Assembly: GCF_030159255.1 (NCBI RefSeq)
Contig: NZ_BSCT01000007.1
Span: 124,001 to 188,000 of the forward strand
Length of the DNA stretch: 64,000 nt
Origin: Bradyrhizobium sp. SSBR45G
Lineage (GTDB): Bacteria > Pseudomonadota > Alphaproteobacteria > Rhizobiales > Xanthobacteraceae
Reading direction: 5' to 3'
This document shows, piece by piece, positions 18,429 to 26,918 of the stretch (within the stretch, counting starts at the first letter, position 1; each line of letters begins with the position of its first letter). The notes below the pieces were generated by a model. The model was not told where the DNA came from. It worked only from the letters and a program-made list of their open reading frames with translations, and ran no database searches. Position numbers and translations under genes: made by a program.

Positions 18429-19646
18429 ATGTCCCGACTTTCGGAGTTCGTCCGCATGGCCTTCCCGCGCGCGTCCAAAGCCCTGTCCCGCTTCACCGTG
18501 CTCGATCTGACGCGGGTGCGCGCCGGCCCGACCTGCGCGCGGCAATTCGCCGACTGGGGCGCCAACGTCATCAAGATCGACGCCATGATGGAAGACGGCG
18601 GCGAGGCCCTCGGCGGCCCGCGCCGCGGTGCCGACTTCCAGAACCTGCATCGCAACAAGCGCGCGATGAGCCTGAACCTGAAGGACCCCAAGGGGGTCGA
18701 TGTGTTCATGCGGCTGGCCAGGCAGGCCGACGTCGTGATCGAGAACTATAGGCCGGACGTGAAGACCAAGCTCGGCATCGACTATGAGGCCGTGCGCAAG
18801 ATCAATCCGCGCATAGTCTATGGCAGCATCTCGGGTTTCGGCCAGGACGGCCCTTACGCCAAGCGGCCGGGCTTCGATCAGATCGCACAGGGCATGGGCG
18901 GGCTGATGTCGATCACCGGCGCGCCCGGCGAGGGCCCGATGCGCGCGGGCATTCCGATCGCCGATCTCTCGGCAGGTCTCTCCTGCGCGATGGGCATCCT
19001 GACTGCGCTGCTCGAGCGCGAAGTCTCCGGCGAAGGCCAGTGGGTGCAGACGTCACTGCTGCAGGCGCAGATCTTCATGCTCGATTTCCAGGCCGCGCGC
19101 TGGCTGATGGAGAAGGACGTAGCGCCGCAGGCCGGCAACAATCATCCGACCAGCATTCCGACCGGCGTGTTCAAGACGTCGGACGGCTACATCAACATCG
19201 CCGCGACCGGCGGTCGCATCTGGGAGCGGCTGTGCCAGACGCTCGGCGCGCCCGAATGGATCGATAATCCGGACTATGCCACGGCGCCGGCGCGCTCGAA
19301 GAACCGCGACGCACTCAACGCCGAGATCAACGCACGGACGCTGGCGAAAACGAGCGAGCAATGGGTCGCCGAACTCAACGCCGCCGGCGTGCCCTGCGGG
19401 CCGATCTACGCCATCGATCAGATGTTCGACGACCCGCAGGTCAAGCATCTCGGCATGGCGCAGCAGGTCGCCAGCGACGACGGCCGCGACATCACGCTGG
19501 TGGCGCAACCCTTCACATTGTCGCGCACACCGAGCCACATGGCGGCGCGGCCGCCGGAGTTCGGTGAGCAGACCGAGGAGATCCTCTCCGAGTTCGGCTT
19601 CACCGACGGCGAGATCACCGATCTCCGGCTGCATCGGGTGGTGTGA
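18429..19646 (+). CDS. Class III CoA-transferase (CaiB/BaiF, formyl-CoA transferase family)
   Basis: The 405-residue protein moves CoA between carboxylic acids. Family hallmarks are FTVLDLTRVRAGPTCARQFA near residue 22, NYRPDVKTKLGIDYEAV near 100, and YGSISGFGQDGPYAKRPGFD followed by GMGGLMSITGAPGEGP. The C-terminal HPTSIPTGVFKTSDGYINIA is also conserved. Two starts are possible: the ATG at 18429, or the ATG at 18456, which loses nine residues and begins nearer to the family's usual N-terminus. It is 105 bases from the PaaK-like gene and may belong to the same acyl-CoA pathway, but its own promoter is possible. Confidence 0.9.
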   Translation: MSRLSEFVRMAFPRASKALSRFTVLDLTRVRAGPTCARQFADWGANVIKIDAMMEDGGEALGGPRRGADFQNLHRNKRAMSLNLKDPKGVDVFMRLARQADVVIENYRPDVKTKLGIDYEAVRKINPRIVYGSISGFGQDGPYAKRPGFDQIAQGMGGLMSITGAPGEGPMRAGIPIADLSAGLSCAMGILTALLEREVSGEGQWVQTSLLQAQIFMLDFQAARWLMEKDVAPQAGNNHPTSIPTGVFKTSDGYINIAATGGRIWERLCQTLGAPEWIDNPDYATAPARSKNRDALNAEINARTLAKTSEQWVAELNAAGVPCGPIYAIDQMFDDPQVKHLGMAQQVASDDGRDITLVAQPFTLSRTPSHMAARPPEFGEQTEEILSEFGFTDGEITDLRLHRVV

Positions 19647-19811
19647 GCAAATGCAGCACATTTTGCTGCACAGCACTCACACTGTGGCCCAGATGTCACC
19701 ACTTTGGAACTTCAGACTTGGCGGGATTGAGGCCAAGGCAAGACCACGTTAATCTCTTTGCATGAGTTGATCGCGGACCCGAGGGCCCGCGCGTGTAAGG
19801 AGTAGCCTTCC

Positions 19812-19973
19812 ATGAGCGCGACAGAATTGAACGAGTTTCTGACGGCGATGAACATCGTGCGCGACGCCAACGCGGCCGCACTAAATCATGGTGGCGCTCT
19901 GCCCTTCGATGAGTCCTCGCTCGACAACGACTCCGATTGGTACCACATGCCGGTCGCGGAGAACGCCAACTGA
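19812..19973 (+). CDS. 53-residue peptide, function unknown
   Basis: The short gene has AAGGAG at the right distance before its ATG. It encodes MSATELNEFLTAMNIVRDAN, then AALNHGGALPFDESSLDNDS and DWYHMPVAENAN. Third codon positions are strongly G or C, as in neighbouring genes, which supports real translation. The N-terminal half looks helical. The C-terminal half is acidic with a WYHMP motif; there is no membrane span or signal peptide. A strong intrinsic terminator follows 58 bases after the stop, so it is probably expressed alone. No modification enzyme is adjacent, so a modified-peptide precursor is not supported. Too short for my recognition of any family. Confidence 0.65.
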   Translation: MSATELNEFLTAMNIVRDANAAALNHGGALPFDESSLDNDSDWYHMPVAENAN

Positions 19974-20031
19974 GACTGAGCTGCTGCGAGGTCGCACACT
20001 CTCTCAACTGTAGTCCGCTCTCTCTTGCTCG

Positions 20032-20064
20032 AAGCCTTCGTTCCGACAAACCGGACGAAGGCTT
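20032..20064 (+). terminator. Rho-independent terminator of the 53-residue peptide gene
   Basis: A perfect 10-base stem, AAGCCTTCGT/ACGAAGGCTT, with a 13-base loop that can add three more pairs (CCG/CGG), is followed by TTTTGCTTTTT. This is the textbook arrangement for plus-strand transcripts. Confidence 0.88.
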
Positions 20065-20131
20065 TTGCTTTTTCAGCTTCGGGATGGACTGAAGCGGCAA
20101 CGCGTGCGCGCCTGACCCTACAAGACGAACG

Positions 20132-20160
20132 CAAAAAAAAGCCCGACGCAAGCGCCGGGC
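20132..20160 (-). terminator. Rho-independent terminator, minus strand
   Basis: On the minus strand, GCCCGGCGC TT GCGTCGGGC forms a 9-pair stem (one G-T pair) followed directly by eight T residues (20133-20140). It ends a transcript coming from the right, yet there is no minus-strand protein gene there, which suggests a small RNA. Confidence 0.85.
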
Positions 20161-20260
20161 GAGGTGATCGTCTCGGGAGGAAACATCAGGGCGTGATGAC
20201 CAGAGATCAGGCACCACGCGTGAGCAGCACAAGAACTGCCCATGAATGAAGCCTACCACC
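20132..20260 (-). ncRNA. Candidate small regulatory RNA
   Basis: A strong minus-strand terminator has no protein gene upstream of it. The about 130 bases before it contain a CU-rich TTTCCTCCCG at about 20176-20185, which matches anti-Shine-Dalgarno loops of alphaproteobacterial small RNAs, and GTTCTTGTGCTGCTCACGCG. A weak promoter, TTGTGT-17-TTTAGG, at 20295-20267 would start it near 20260. The longest ORF inside (about 40 codons) lacks a good ribosome site and runs into the terminator. The 5' end and identity are not certain. Confidence 0.4.
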
Positions 20261-20516
20261 ACTCTGCCTAAAAAGCTGTCATCGCAAAGACACAACCTCT
20301 GGAGAAGCGCCGCGGCTCTTCGAACAACGGTCCGATCGGCTCGCAACTCGTCTCCGGCAGCGTGGTAACGGTGCCACAGTAAGCCGCCGAATAGCGCTAG
20401 TTCCAATCCGCCCAAAAAGTCACAGTTCCCGGCCCCGCAGTTTTGCGTGCTCTTCGTGACAGCCTGCGCTTCCGACCGGCGCCGGCTTGGACACCCGAGT
20501 TGCGCAAAGGGCTGAC

Positions 20517-23500
20517 GTGCTGATTCCACACAGAGTGAGGACCGATTGTCCGGCCGACCCGATCCGCCACGCGCGACTGGGCCGGCTGACAGCCACGACG
20601 GCGCTGCTGACGCTCGCATTGACAAGCCCCTCATTTGCGCAGGCAACGAATGGCGGCTCCGGCGGCAATATCAGCGGCAACGGCGGCACCAGTTCGGCCA
20701 CCGGCACCGGAGCTAACGGTGCTGCGGGAAACAATATCACGCGCGGCGGCGGCGGCGGTGGCGCGGGCGCGGTTGGCGGTGACGGTGGGGGCGACTACTC
20801 CGGCCAATTCGTCGGCGGCCAGGGCGGCGCGGCTCCTGGCGAACGCGGGCATAGCGGCCAGGACGGTGGCGGAAGCTCGAGCGGCGGTGGCGGTGGTGGC
20901 GGCGCCCATGGCGCCGTCGCGACCACAGACGGCAGCAACGCGACGACGATCACCGGCGGCTATGGCGGCCGCGGCGGCTCCGCCAGCCTGAGCTGGGGAG
21001 GCGGCGGCGGTGGCGCCGGCGGCTACGGCCTCGTCATCGATGGCAGCGGCCTCAACTACACGAACACCGGCGCGATCGGCGGTGGCAGCGGCGGTGCCGG
21101 CGGGACGGCCAACAACAACGGGCATGGCGGCAGCGGCGGAGACGGTGGCTACGGAGCCTATCTGACCGGCCCGAGCATCCTCACCAATTCCGGCTCGATC
21201 ACCGGCGGCAACGGCGGCGATGGCGGCAATGCTCTCAACAGCAACCAGAACCACGCCGGCGGCGACGGCGGCAATGGTGGTGCGGGCGTCGTCTTCGCGA
21301 CCGGCGGAACGCTGATAAATTCCGGCACAATCACTGGAGGCGCAACAGGCGTCCGCGGCGTCGGCCAGGTCGGCGGCAGTTCGCCTGATGGCGCCTTCGG
21401 GTCAGCCGGGGACGGCGTGCGCGGGGCCAATCTCACCATCATCAACAGCGGCGCGATCTCTGCGGGATTGAACCTGGGCAGCGCCTGGGTGGTCGACGCC
21501 AACGCCATCACCTTCACCGGCGGCAGCAATGTGCTGGAGATCTGGGCCAGTTCGATCATCAACGGCAACGTCGTCGGCACCGGCACTGACACGTTCCGGC
21601 TCGGCGGCGCGGCGAACGGCAGCTTCGACGTGTCCAGCGTTGGTGCGTCCGCGCAATATCGGGGCTTCTCAGCTTTCGAGAAGACCGGCGCCGGCACCTG
21701 GACCCTGACCGGCACCACCACGGCGGTGACACCCTGGGCGATCAACCAGGGCACGCTGGCGGTTTCGACGGATGCCAGCCTGGGCGACAGCTCCGGGGCC
21801 CTCACATTCGGCGGCGGCACGCTGCGCTATCTCTCAGGCTTCAGCTCCAATCGGGACGTGACGCTCAATGCCGGCGGCGGCAGCTTCGACACCAATGGCA
21901 ACAACGCCACGCTCGGCGGCGCCATCAGCGGCACCGGCAGCTTCACCAAGCTCGGTGCCGGCACCCTCACTCTGACCAACACCTCCAACGTCACCTACTC
22001 CGGCGACACCTTCATCAATGCCGGCACCTTGCAGGCAGGCGCGCCGGGCGTGTTGTCATTCGCCAGCGCCTACATGATCGCGAGCGGCGCCACGCTCGAT
22101 CTCAATGGCTTCAGCAGCATGATCGGCTCGTTCGCAGGCAGCGGCAACGTGCTGCTCGGCGCGGGATCGCTCGAGACCGGCCACGATGGCCGAAGCACCA
22201 TGTTCTCGGGCACGATCTCGGGCAGCGGCAGCTTGATCATCACCGCAGACCTCACCCTCAGCGGCACGAACACCTATACCGGGCCGACCACCCTCGAGGG
22301 CGGCACACTGCGGGCCGGCGCCGCTGGTGCGTTCGCGCCCCTGAGCTCCGTCCAGGTCAATGCCGGCATTCTCGATCTCAACGGCTTCGACCAGACCATC
22401 GGTTCGCTCGCCGGCGACGGCGCCGTCCTGCTCGGCGCGGCCACGCTGACGACAGGCGGCGACAACACCGGCACGACATTCTCCGGCACGATCTCCGGCA
22501 GCGGCGGCGTCACCAAGGCCGGCACCGGCACAATGACCTTTGCCGGCAGCAGCAGCTACTCTGGCGCGACCACGATCAACGCCGGCACCCTGCGCGCCGG
22601 AGCATCCAACGTGCTCGCCTCGGCCAGCGCGTTCATGATCGCGAACGGCGCCACGCTCGACCTCAACGGCTTCGACCAGACCATCGGCTCGCTCGCCGGC
22701 AGCGGCAGCGTGCTGCTCGGTGCTGGAACGCTGACGGCGGGCGGCAACAACGGCAGTTCGACCTTTTCTGGCACAATCTCCGGCAGCGGCGGTTTCACCA
22801 AGACCGGCAGCGGCCGGATGACGTTGACCGGCACCAACAGCTATACGGGTGCGACGATCATTAACGGCGGCGTGCTCGACGTCGAGGGCGCGATCACCAA
22901 CACGTCGGGCGTGACCGTCAATTCCGGCGGCACGCTGATGGGCGCAGGCCTCGTCGATCCGCCGATGACGGTGAGCATCAACAATGGCGGTACGCTGGCG
23001 CCCGGCAACGGCACGGCCGGCTCGTCGATGAGCATCGTCGGCAATCTCGCCTTCCAGTCGGGCGCGTCCTATCTGGTGCAGCTCGATCCGACGACGGCCT
23101 CGTTCGCAAGCGTCACGGGATCGGCCACGCTCGGCGGCGCCACCGTGAATGCCGTGTTCGGCACTGGCGGCTATGTCGACAAGCGCTACACGATCCTGAC
23201 CACCAGCGGCGGCATCTCCGGCAGCTTCGGGTCTGTTGTGAAGACCAACCTGCCGTCCGGCTTCAAGACCAGCCTGAGCTACGACGCCGACAACGTCTAT
23301 CTCGATCTGATGCTGGCTTTCGCCCTGCCCGGCGGTCTCAACGGCAATCAGAAGGCAGTGGGTGATACGCTGTCGGCGTTCTTCGATCGCACCGGCGACA
23401 TTCCGCTGGTGTTCGGCCGCTTGAACCAGGCCGGCCTGACCCAGGCCTCCGGCGAAAGCGCCACGGGCGTCCAGCAGACCACCTTCAACGCGATGAGCCA

Positions 23501-24476
23501 GTTCGCCGGGCTGCTGACCGATCCCTTCGCACAACGCCAAGGCGGCGGCGCCGCCAGCTACGCCGACACGACCCGCAAGCGCACCGACGCCTTCGCCATG
23601 CTGCCCGAGGAACGACCGGCGGATTTCGCGCAGCGCTGGAACGTGTGGGCGGCTGGCTTCGGCGGTTCGCAGTCCACCGGCGGCAATTCAGCTGTGGGGT
23701 CTAACGACACCACCAGCCGCATCGCCGGCACCGCCGTCGGCGCCGACTATCGGATCGCGCCGCAAACCATCGCGGGCTTTGCGCTCGGCGGAGGCGGCAC
23801 CAGCTTCAGCGTCAACGGCCTCGGCTCCGGCCGCTCCGACCTGTTCCAGGCCGGTGCCTATCTGCATCATTATGCAGGCCCGAGCTATCTGAGAGCGGCG
23901 CTGGCCTATGGCTGGCAGGACGTCACCACGGACCGCAACGTGACGATCTCGGGCACTGACCGGCTGCGCGCGAGCTATCAGGCCAATGCCTGGACCGGCC
24001 GGATCGAGGGCGGCACGCGTGTCGTCGCGCCACTCGGCGGAATCGGCATTACGCCGTATGCGGCCGCGCAAGTCACCAGCCTGCGCCTGCCCGCTTACGT
24101 CGAGCAGGCCACAGCGGGCGCCTCCACCTTCGCCTTGAGCTACGCCGGCAAGACCGTCACCGCGACGCGCAGCGAGCTCGGCCTGCGCACCGACAAGTTC
24201 TACGCCCTGGCAGACGGCACCATCACCCTGCGCGGCCGCCTCGCCTGGGCGCACGACTTCAATCCGGATCGTTCGGCGACGGCGACGTTCCAGACGCTGC
24301 CCGGCGCGAGCTTCGTCGTGAACGGCGCAGCGCAGGCCCGCGATTCGGCGCTGACGACGACATCGATTGAGATGAGCTGGCTGAACGGCTGGAGTGCGAT
24401 GGCGACGTTCGAGAGCGAAGTCTCCAACGTGACACGATCCTACGCGGGCAAGGGGACGGTGCGCTACGCGTGGTGA
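20517..24476 (+). CDS. Autotransporter (type Va) with glycine-rich passenger
   Basis: About 1,319 residues. A signal peptide (LTATTALLTLALTSPSFAQA) ends near residue 43. Residues 45-270 are very rich in Gly, Asn and Ser with GGxGG repeats. Residues 390-790 carry four or more autotransporter beta-strand repeats of the GTGTMTFAGSSSYSGATTIN / GTLRAG type, which form a beta-helix. The last about 280 residues (from RWNVWAAGFGGSQSTGG) form the outer-membrane barrel and end in an aromatic residue, RYAW, as needed for BAM insertion. The start is uncertain: GTG at 20517 follows AAAGGG; a TTG at 20487 is also in frame. No catalytic motif is seen, so adhesion or biofilm is likelier than proteolysis. Confidence 0.88.
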   Translation: MLIPHRVRTDCPADPIRHARLGRLTATTALLTLALTSPSFAQATNGGSGGNISGNGGTSSATGTGANGAAGNNITRGGGGGGAGAVGGDGGGDYSGQFVGGQGGAAPGERGHSGQDGGGSSSGGGGGGGAHGAVATTDGSNATTITGGYGGRGGSASLSWGGGGGGAGGYGLVIDGSGLNYTNTGAIGGGSGGAGGTANNNGHGGSGGDGGYGAYLTGPSILTNSGSITGGNGGDGGNALNSNQNHAGGDGGNGGAGVVFATGGTLINSGTITGGATGVRGVGQVGGSSPDGAFGSAGDGVRGANLTIINSGAISAGLNLGSAWVVDANAITFTGGSNVLEIWASSIINGNVVGTGTDTFRLGGAANGSFDVSSVGASAQYRGFSAFEKTGAGTWTLTGTTTAVTPWAINQGTLAVSTDASLGDSSGALTFGGGTLRYLSGFSSNRDVTLNAGGGSFDTNGNNATLGGAISGTGSFTKLGAGTLTLTNTSNVTYSGDTFINAGTLQAGAPGVLSFASAYMIASGATLDLNGFSSMIGSFAGSGNVLLGAGSLETGHDGRSTMFSGTISGSGSLIITADLTLSGTNTYTGPTTLEGGTLRAGAAGAFAPLSSVQVNAGILDLNGFDQTIGSLAGDGAVLLGAATLTTGGDNTGTTFSGTISGSGGVTKAGTGTMTFAGSSSYSGATTINAGTLRAGASNVLASASAFMIANGATLDLNGFDQTIGSLAGSGSVLLGAGTLTAGGNNGSSTFSGTISGSGGFTKTGSGRMTLTGTNSYTGATIINGGVLDVEGAITNTSGVTVNSGGTLMGAGLVDPPMTVSINNGGTLAPGNGTAGSSMSIVGNLAFQSGASYLVQLDPTTASFASVTGSATLGGATVNAVFGTGGYVDKRYTILTTSGGISGSFGSVVKTNLPSGFKTSLSYDADNVYLDLMLAFALPGGLNGNQKAVGDTLSAFFDRTGDIPLVFGRLNQAGLTQASGESATGVQQTTFNAMSQFAGLLTDPFAQRQGGGAASYADTTRKRTDAFAMLPEERPADFAQRWNVWAAGFGGSQSTGGNSAVGSNDTTSRIAGTAVGADYRIAPQTIAGFALGGGGTSFSVNGLGSGRSDLFQAGAYLHHYAGPSYLRAALAYGWQDVTTDRNVTISGTDRLRASYQANAWTGRIEGGTRVVAPLGGIGITPYAAAQVTSLRLPAYVEQATAGASTFALSYAGKTVTATRSELGLRTDKFYALADGTITLRGRLAWAHDFNPDRSATATFQTLPGASFVVNGAAQARDSALTTTSIEMSWLNGWSAMATFESEVSNVTRSYAGKGTVRYAW

Positions 24477-24555
24477 GAGCTGGTTTGGCGCTCACTTCGC
24501 CCGCGTCCAAAGACGATCGCACCTGACTAAGTTTCTCTCACATCTCCTCAAGGCC

Positions 24556-24639
24556 GTCATGGCCGGGCTTGTCCCGGCCATCCACGCCGTTCGGCACGCT
24601 GAGGACGACGTGGATGCCCGGGACGAGCCCGGGCATGAC
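24556..24639. repeat. Dispersed imperfect palindrome (family D)
   Basis: Second copy of the GTCATGGCCGGGCTTGTCCC element also seen at 15967-16050. It lies between the ends of two convergent genes (autotransporter and TctA-like). Confidence 0.78.
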
Positions 24640-24693
24640 GAGGTCACTAACTAGCACCGCTGTCGTCGCGAGAAGAAAGCAGCTCTGCGCCTA

Positions 24694-26214
24694 CTACGCC
24701 TCGGCCTTCGCGGCCGGCGGGCTCGCCTTGCCAAAACTCGCCACCAGCCGATCGATCAACGGCCAGAACAGCAGCAGGATCGCCAGCGTCGTGATCGTGC
24801 CGACCAGGCCGTTGGCCCAGAACACCTTCATGTTGCCGCCGGAGATGATCATCGACTGCCGGAACGCGTCCTCGGCGCGGCTGCCGAGCACCAGCGCCAA
24901 GGTGAAAGGTGCCAGCGGAATCTTGATCTTCTTGAAGACGTAGCCGACGACGCCGAAACCGAGCATCAGCCAGACGTCGAACATCGCGTTCTGGATCGCA
25001 TAGGCGCCGATCGCACAGGACACCACTATCATCGGCGCGACGGCTGCGAACGGCACCCGCAGGATCGAGGCGAAGATCGGCACGGTCGACAGCACCAGCA
25101 CGAGGCCGACGACATTGCCGAGATACATCGAGGCGATCAGGCCCCAGACGAAATCCTTGTGCTCCACGAACAGCAGCGGTCCGGGGTTGAGCCCCCACAC
25201 CATCAGGCCGCCGAGCAGGATCGCCGCGGTGCCCGAGCCGGGAATGCCGAGCGCCAGCATCGGCAGCAGCGCCGCGGTGCCGGACGCATGCGCGGCGGTC
25301 TCAGGCGCGAACACGCCTTCGATGCGGCCCTTGCCGAAACTGTCCGGGTCCTTCGAGAAGCGCTTGGCGAGATTGTAGCCCATGAAGGAAGCCGCGATCG
25401 CGCCGCCCGGCGTGATGCCGAGCCAGCAGCCGATCACCGAGGAGCGCAGCAGGGTCAACCAGTATTTCGGCAGGTCCTTCCACACCGCAAGCACGGTGCG
25501 CAGCGAGATCGAGGCGGCGTGGCCGCGCAGCGCCAGGCGCTCCTCCATCGTCAGCAGTATCTCGCTGATGCCGAACAGACCGATGACGGCGACCAGGAAG
25601 TTGATGCCGCGCAGCAGATCGGTCGAGCCGAAGGTCATGCGCAGCTGACCCGACACGGTGTCCATGCCGACGCCGGCGAGCAGCAGCCCGAGCGACATCG
25701 CGATGACCGTCTTGTGCTTGTCCTCGCGCCCCAGCCCGACGAACGAGCAGAAGGTCAGCAGATAGACCGCGAAGAACTCGGGCGGGCCGAACTTCAGCGC
25801 GAAGGACGAGATCCACGGCGCCAGGAACGTGATCAGCAGCACCGCGACCAGCGAGCCGATGAAGGACGAGGTGAAGGCCGCCGTCAGCGCCTCAGCCGCC
25901 TTGCCCTGCTGGGCCATCGGATAGCCGTCGAACGTGGTCGCCACCGACCAGGCCTCGCCGGGAATGTTGAACAGGATCGAGGTGATGGCGCCGCCGAACA
26001 GCGCGCCCCAGTAGATGCAGGACAGCATCACGATGGCCGAGGTCGGGTCCATCGAGAAAGTCAGCGGCAGCAGGATCGCGACGCCGTTGGGGCCGCCGAG
26101 CCCCGGCAGCACGCCGACAAAGACGCCGAGCACCAGCCCGACCATCATCAGCGCCAGCGTCTTCCAGGTCAGGAGGACCGCGAACCCGTGCAGCAGGAGA
26201 CCCAGAGCTTCCAT
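24694..26214 (-). CDS. tctA: Tripartite tricarboxylate transporter large permease, TctA-like
   Basis: The 506-residue protein has about 11-12 membrane spans. GVLPGLGGPNGVAILLPLTF near residue 37 and SCIYWGALFGGAITSILFNIPG near residue 68 are family signatures. GITPGGAIAASFMGYNLAKRFSKDPDSFGKG and LALGIPGSGTAAILLGGLM in the second half repeat the pattern. I chose the ATG at 26214, which starts just before the first membrane span; 13 further codons upstream are polar. It is the ion-coupled channel for the solute caught by the TctC-like protein. The order tctC-tctB-tctA on the minus strand is standard, with a palindromic repeat between tctB and tctA. Confidence 0.94.
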   Translation of the reverse strand: MEALGLLLHGFAVLLTWKTLALMMVGLVLGVFVGVLPGLGGPNGVAILLPLTFSMDPTSAIVMLSCIYWGALFGGAITSILFNIPGEAWSVATTFDGYPMAQQGKAAEALTAAFTSSFIGSLVAVLLITFLAPWISSFALKFGPPEFFAVYLLTFCSFVGLGREDKHKTVIAMSLGLLLAGVGMDTVSGQLRMTFGSTDLLRGINFLVAVIGLFGISEILLTMEERLALRGHAASISLRTVLAVWKDLPKYWLTLLRSSVIGCWLGITPGGAIAASFMGYNLAKRFSKDPDSFGKGRIEGVFAPETAAHASGTAALLPMLALGIPGSGTAAILLGGLMVWGLNPGPLLFVEHKDFVWGLIASMYLGNVVGLVLVLSTVPIFASILRVPFAAVAPMIVVSCAIGAYAIQNAMFDVWLMLGFGVVGYVFKKIKIPLAPFTLALVLGSRAEDAFRQSMIISGGNMKVFWANGLVGTITTLAILLLFWPLIDRLVASFGKASPPAAKAEA

Positions 26215-26247
26215 TACTTGGCTTCCATCAGTCAATTCCACTTGCTC

Positions 26248-26331
26248 CGTCATCGCGAGGAGCGAAGCGACGACGCGATCCAGGAGTTGTCAGGCTCTGC
26301 CCTGGACTGCTTCGCTTCGCTCGCAATGACG
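26248..26331. repeat. Dispersed imperfect palindrome (family E)
   Basis: It begins CGTCATCGCGAGGAGCGAAGC and ends GCTTCGCTCGCAATGACG, with outer and inner inverted matches. It separates tctB from tctA. Confidence 0.7.
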
Positions 26332-26348
26332 GTTGGTGAGAGGATTGG

Positions 26349-26891
26349 TCAGTACCCGAACGCCGCTTCGAGCGGTCCCTTTGGCATGAGCACGTCGAAC
26401 ACGATATCGAAGGTCACGAACATCACGGCACTGAACAGGAACGCCGTGAGCAGCGATTTCCAGATCGCGATCTTGCCGACGATGCGCATGAAGCCGGCGA
26501 TCAGCAGGAAGCTCGCGACGTAGATGCCGAGAAACTGCATGGCGATGCAAAACAGCAGCGTCGGCACGAACACCGCCATCACGCGGCGCAGCTGCGCCCG
26601 CGTCACGAAGGTCTCGACCGCTTCCTTGCCGGACAGGAACGCCGCGCCGATTCCGTAAAGGCTGGCGCCGCCGAGGATTACCGACAGATAGAACGGAAAG
26701 TAGCCAGGCTCGGGACCGGTGGAGTCCCAGGAGGCGCCGGTCCGCCAATTGTCCCAGGCGAGCACGACGGCCAGCGCGAGCAGCAGTAGCGACACGGCCA
26801 CGTCGACCGTGCGGCTGTTGGTCACGGCCGGAGAATTCTCCTCCGGAGCGGTCGGATCATCGACGGCGATTTCGAGCTCGGCGTTTGACAT
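26349..26891 (-). CDS. tctB: Tripartite tricarboxylate transporter small permease, TctB-like
   Basis: The 180-residue protein has a polar N-terminus and four membrane spans, beginning with VDVAVSLLLLALAVVLAWDN. GASWDSTGPEPGYFPFYLSV is a conserved TctB loop. I start at the ATG at 26891, which follows GGAGG; six more codons exist upstream without a ribosome site. It works with TctA as the membrane part of the importer. It starts 28 bases downstream of the tctC-like stop. Confidence 0.9.
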   Translation of the reverse strand: MSNAELEIAVDDPTAPEENSPAVTNSRTVDVAVSLLLLALAVVLAWDNWRTGASWDSTGPEPGYFPFYLSVILGGASLYGIGAAFLSGKEAVETFVTRAQLRRVMAVFVPTLLFCIAMQFLGIYVASFLLIAGFMRIVGKIAIWKSLLTAFLFSAVMFVTFDIVFDVLMPKGPLEAAFGY

Positions 26892-26918
26892 CGATCCTCC
26901 GTCCCCCACGGCCTCGTC

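Noticed and set aside
19652..19670. TGCAGCA-CATTT-TGCTGCA hairpin after the CoA-transferase gene
   Set aside because: It is a neat inverted repeat but has no T-tract and only 7 pairs, so I did not call it a terminator or operator.
20487..20516. Longer start (TTG at 20487) for the autotransporter
   Set aside because: No ribosome site precedes it; the GTG at 20517 has AAAGGG upstream and still leaves a full signal peptide.
22056..23540. 494-residue minus-strand frame
   Set aside because: Antisense to the repeated beta-helix of the autotransporter; its own repeats mirror that sequence.
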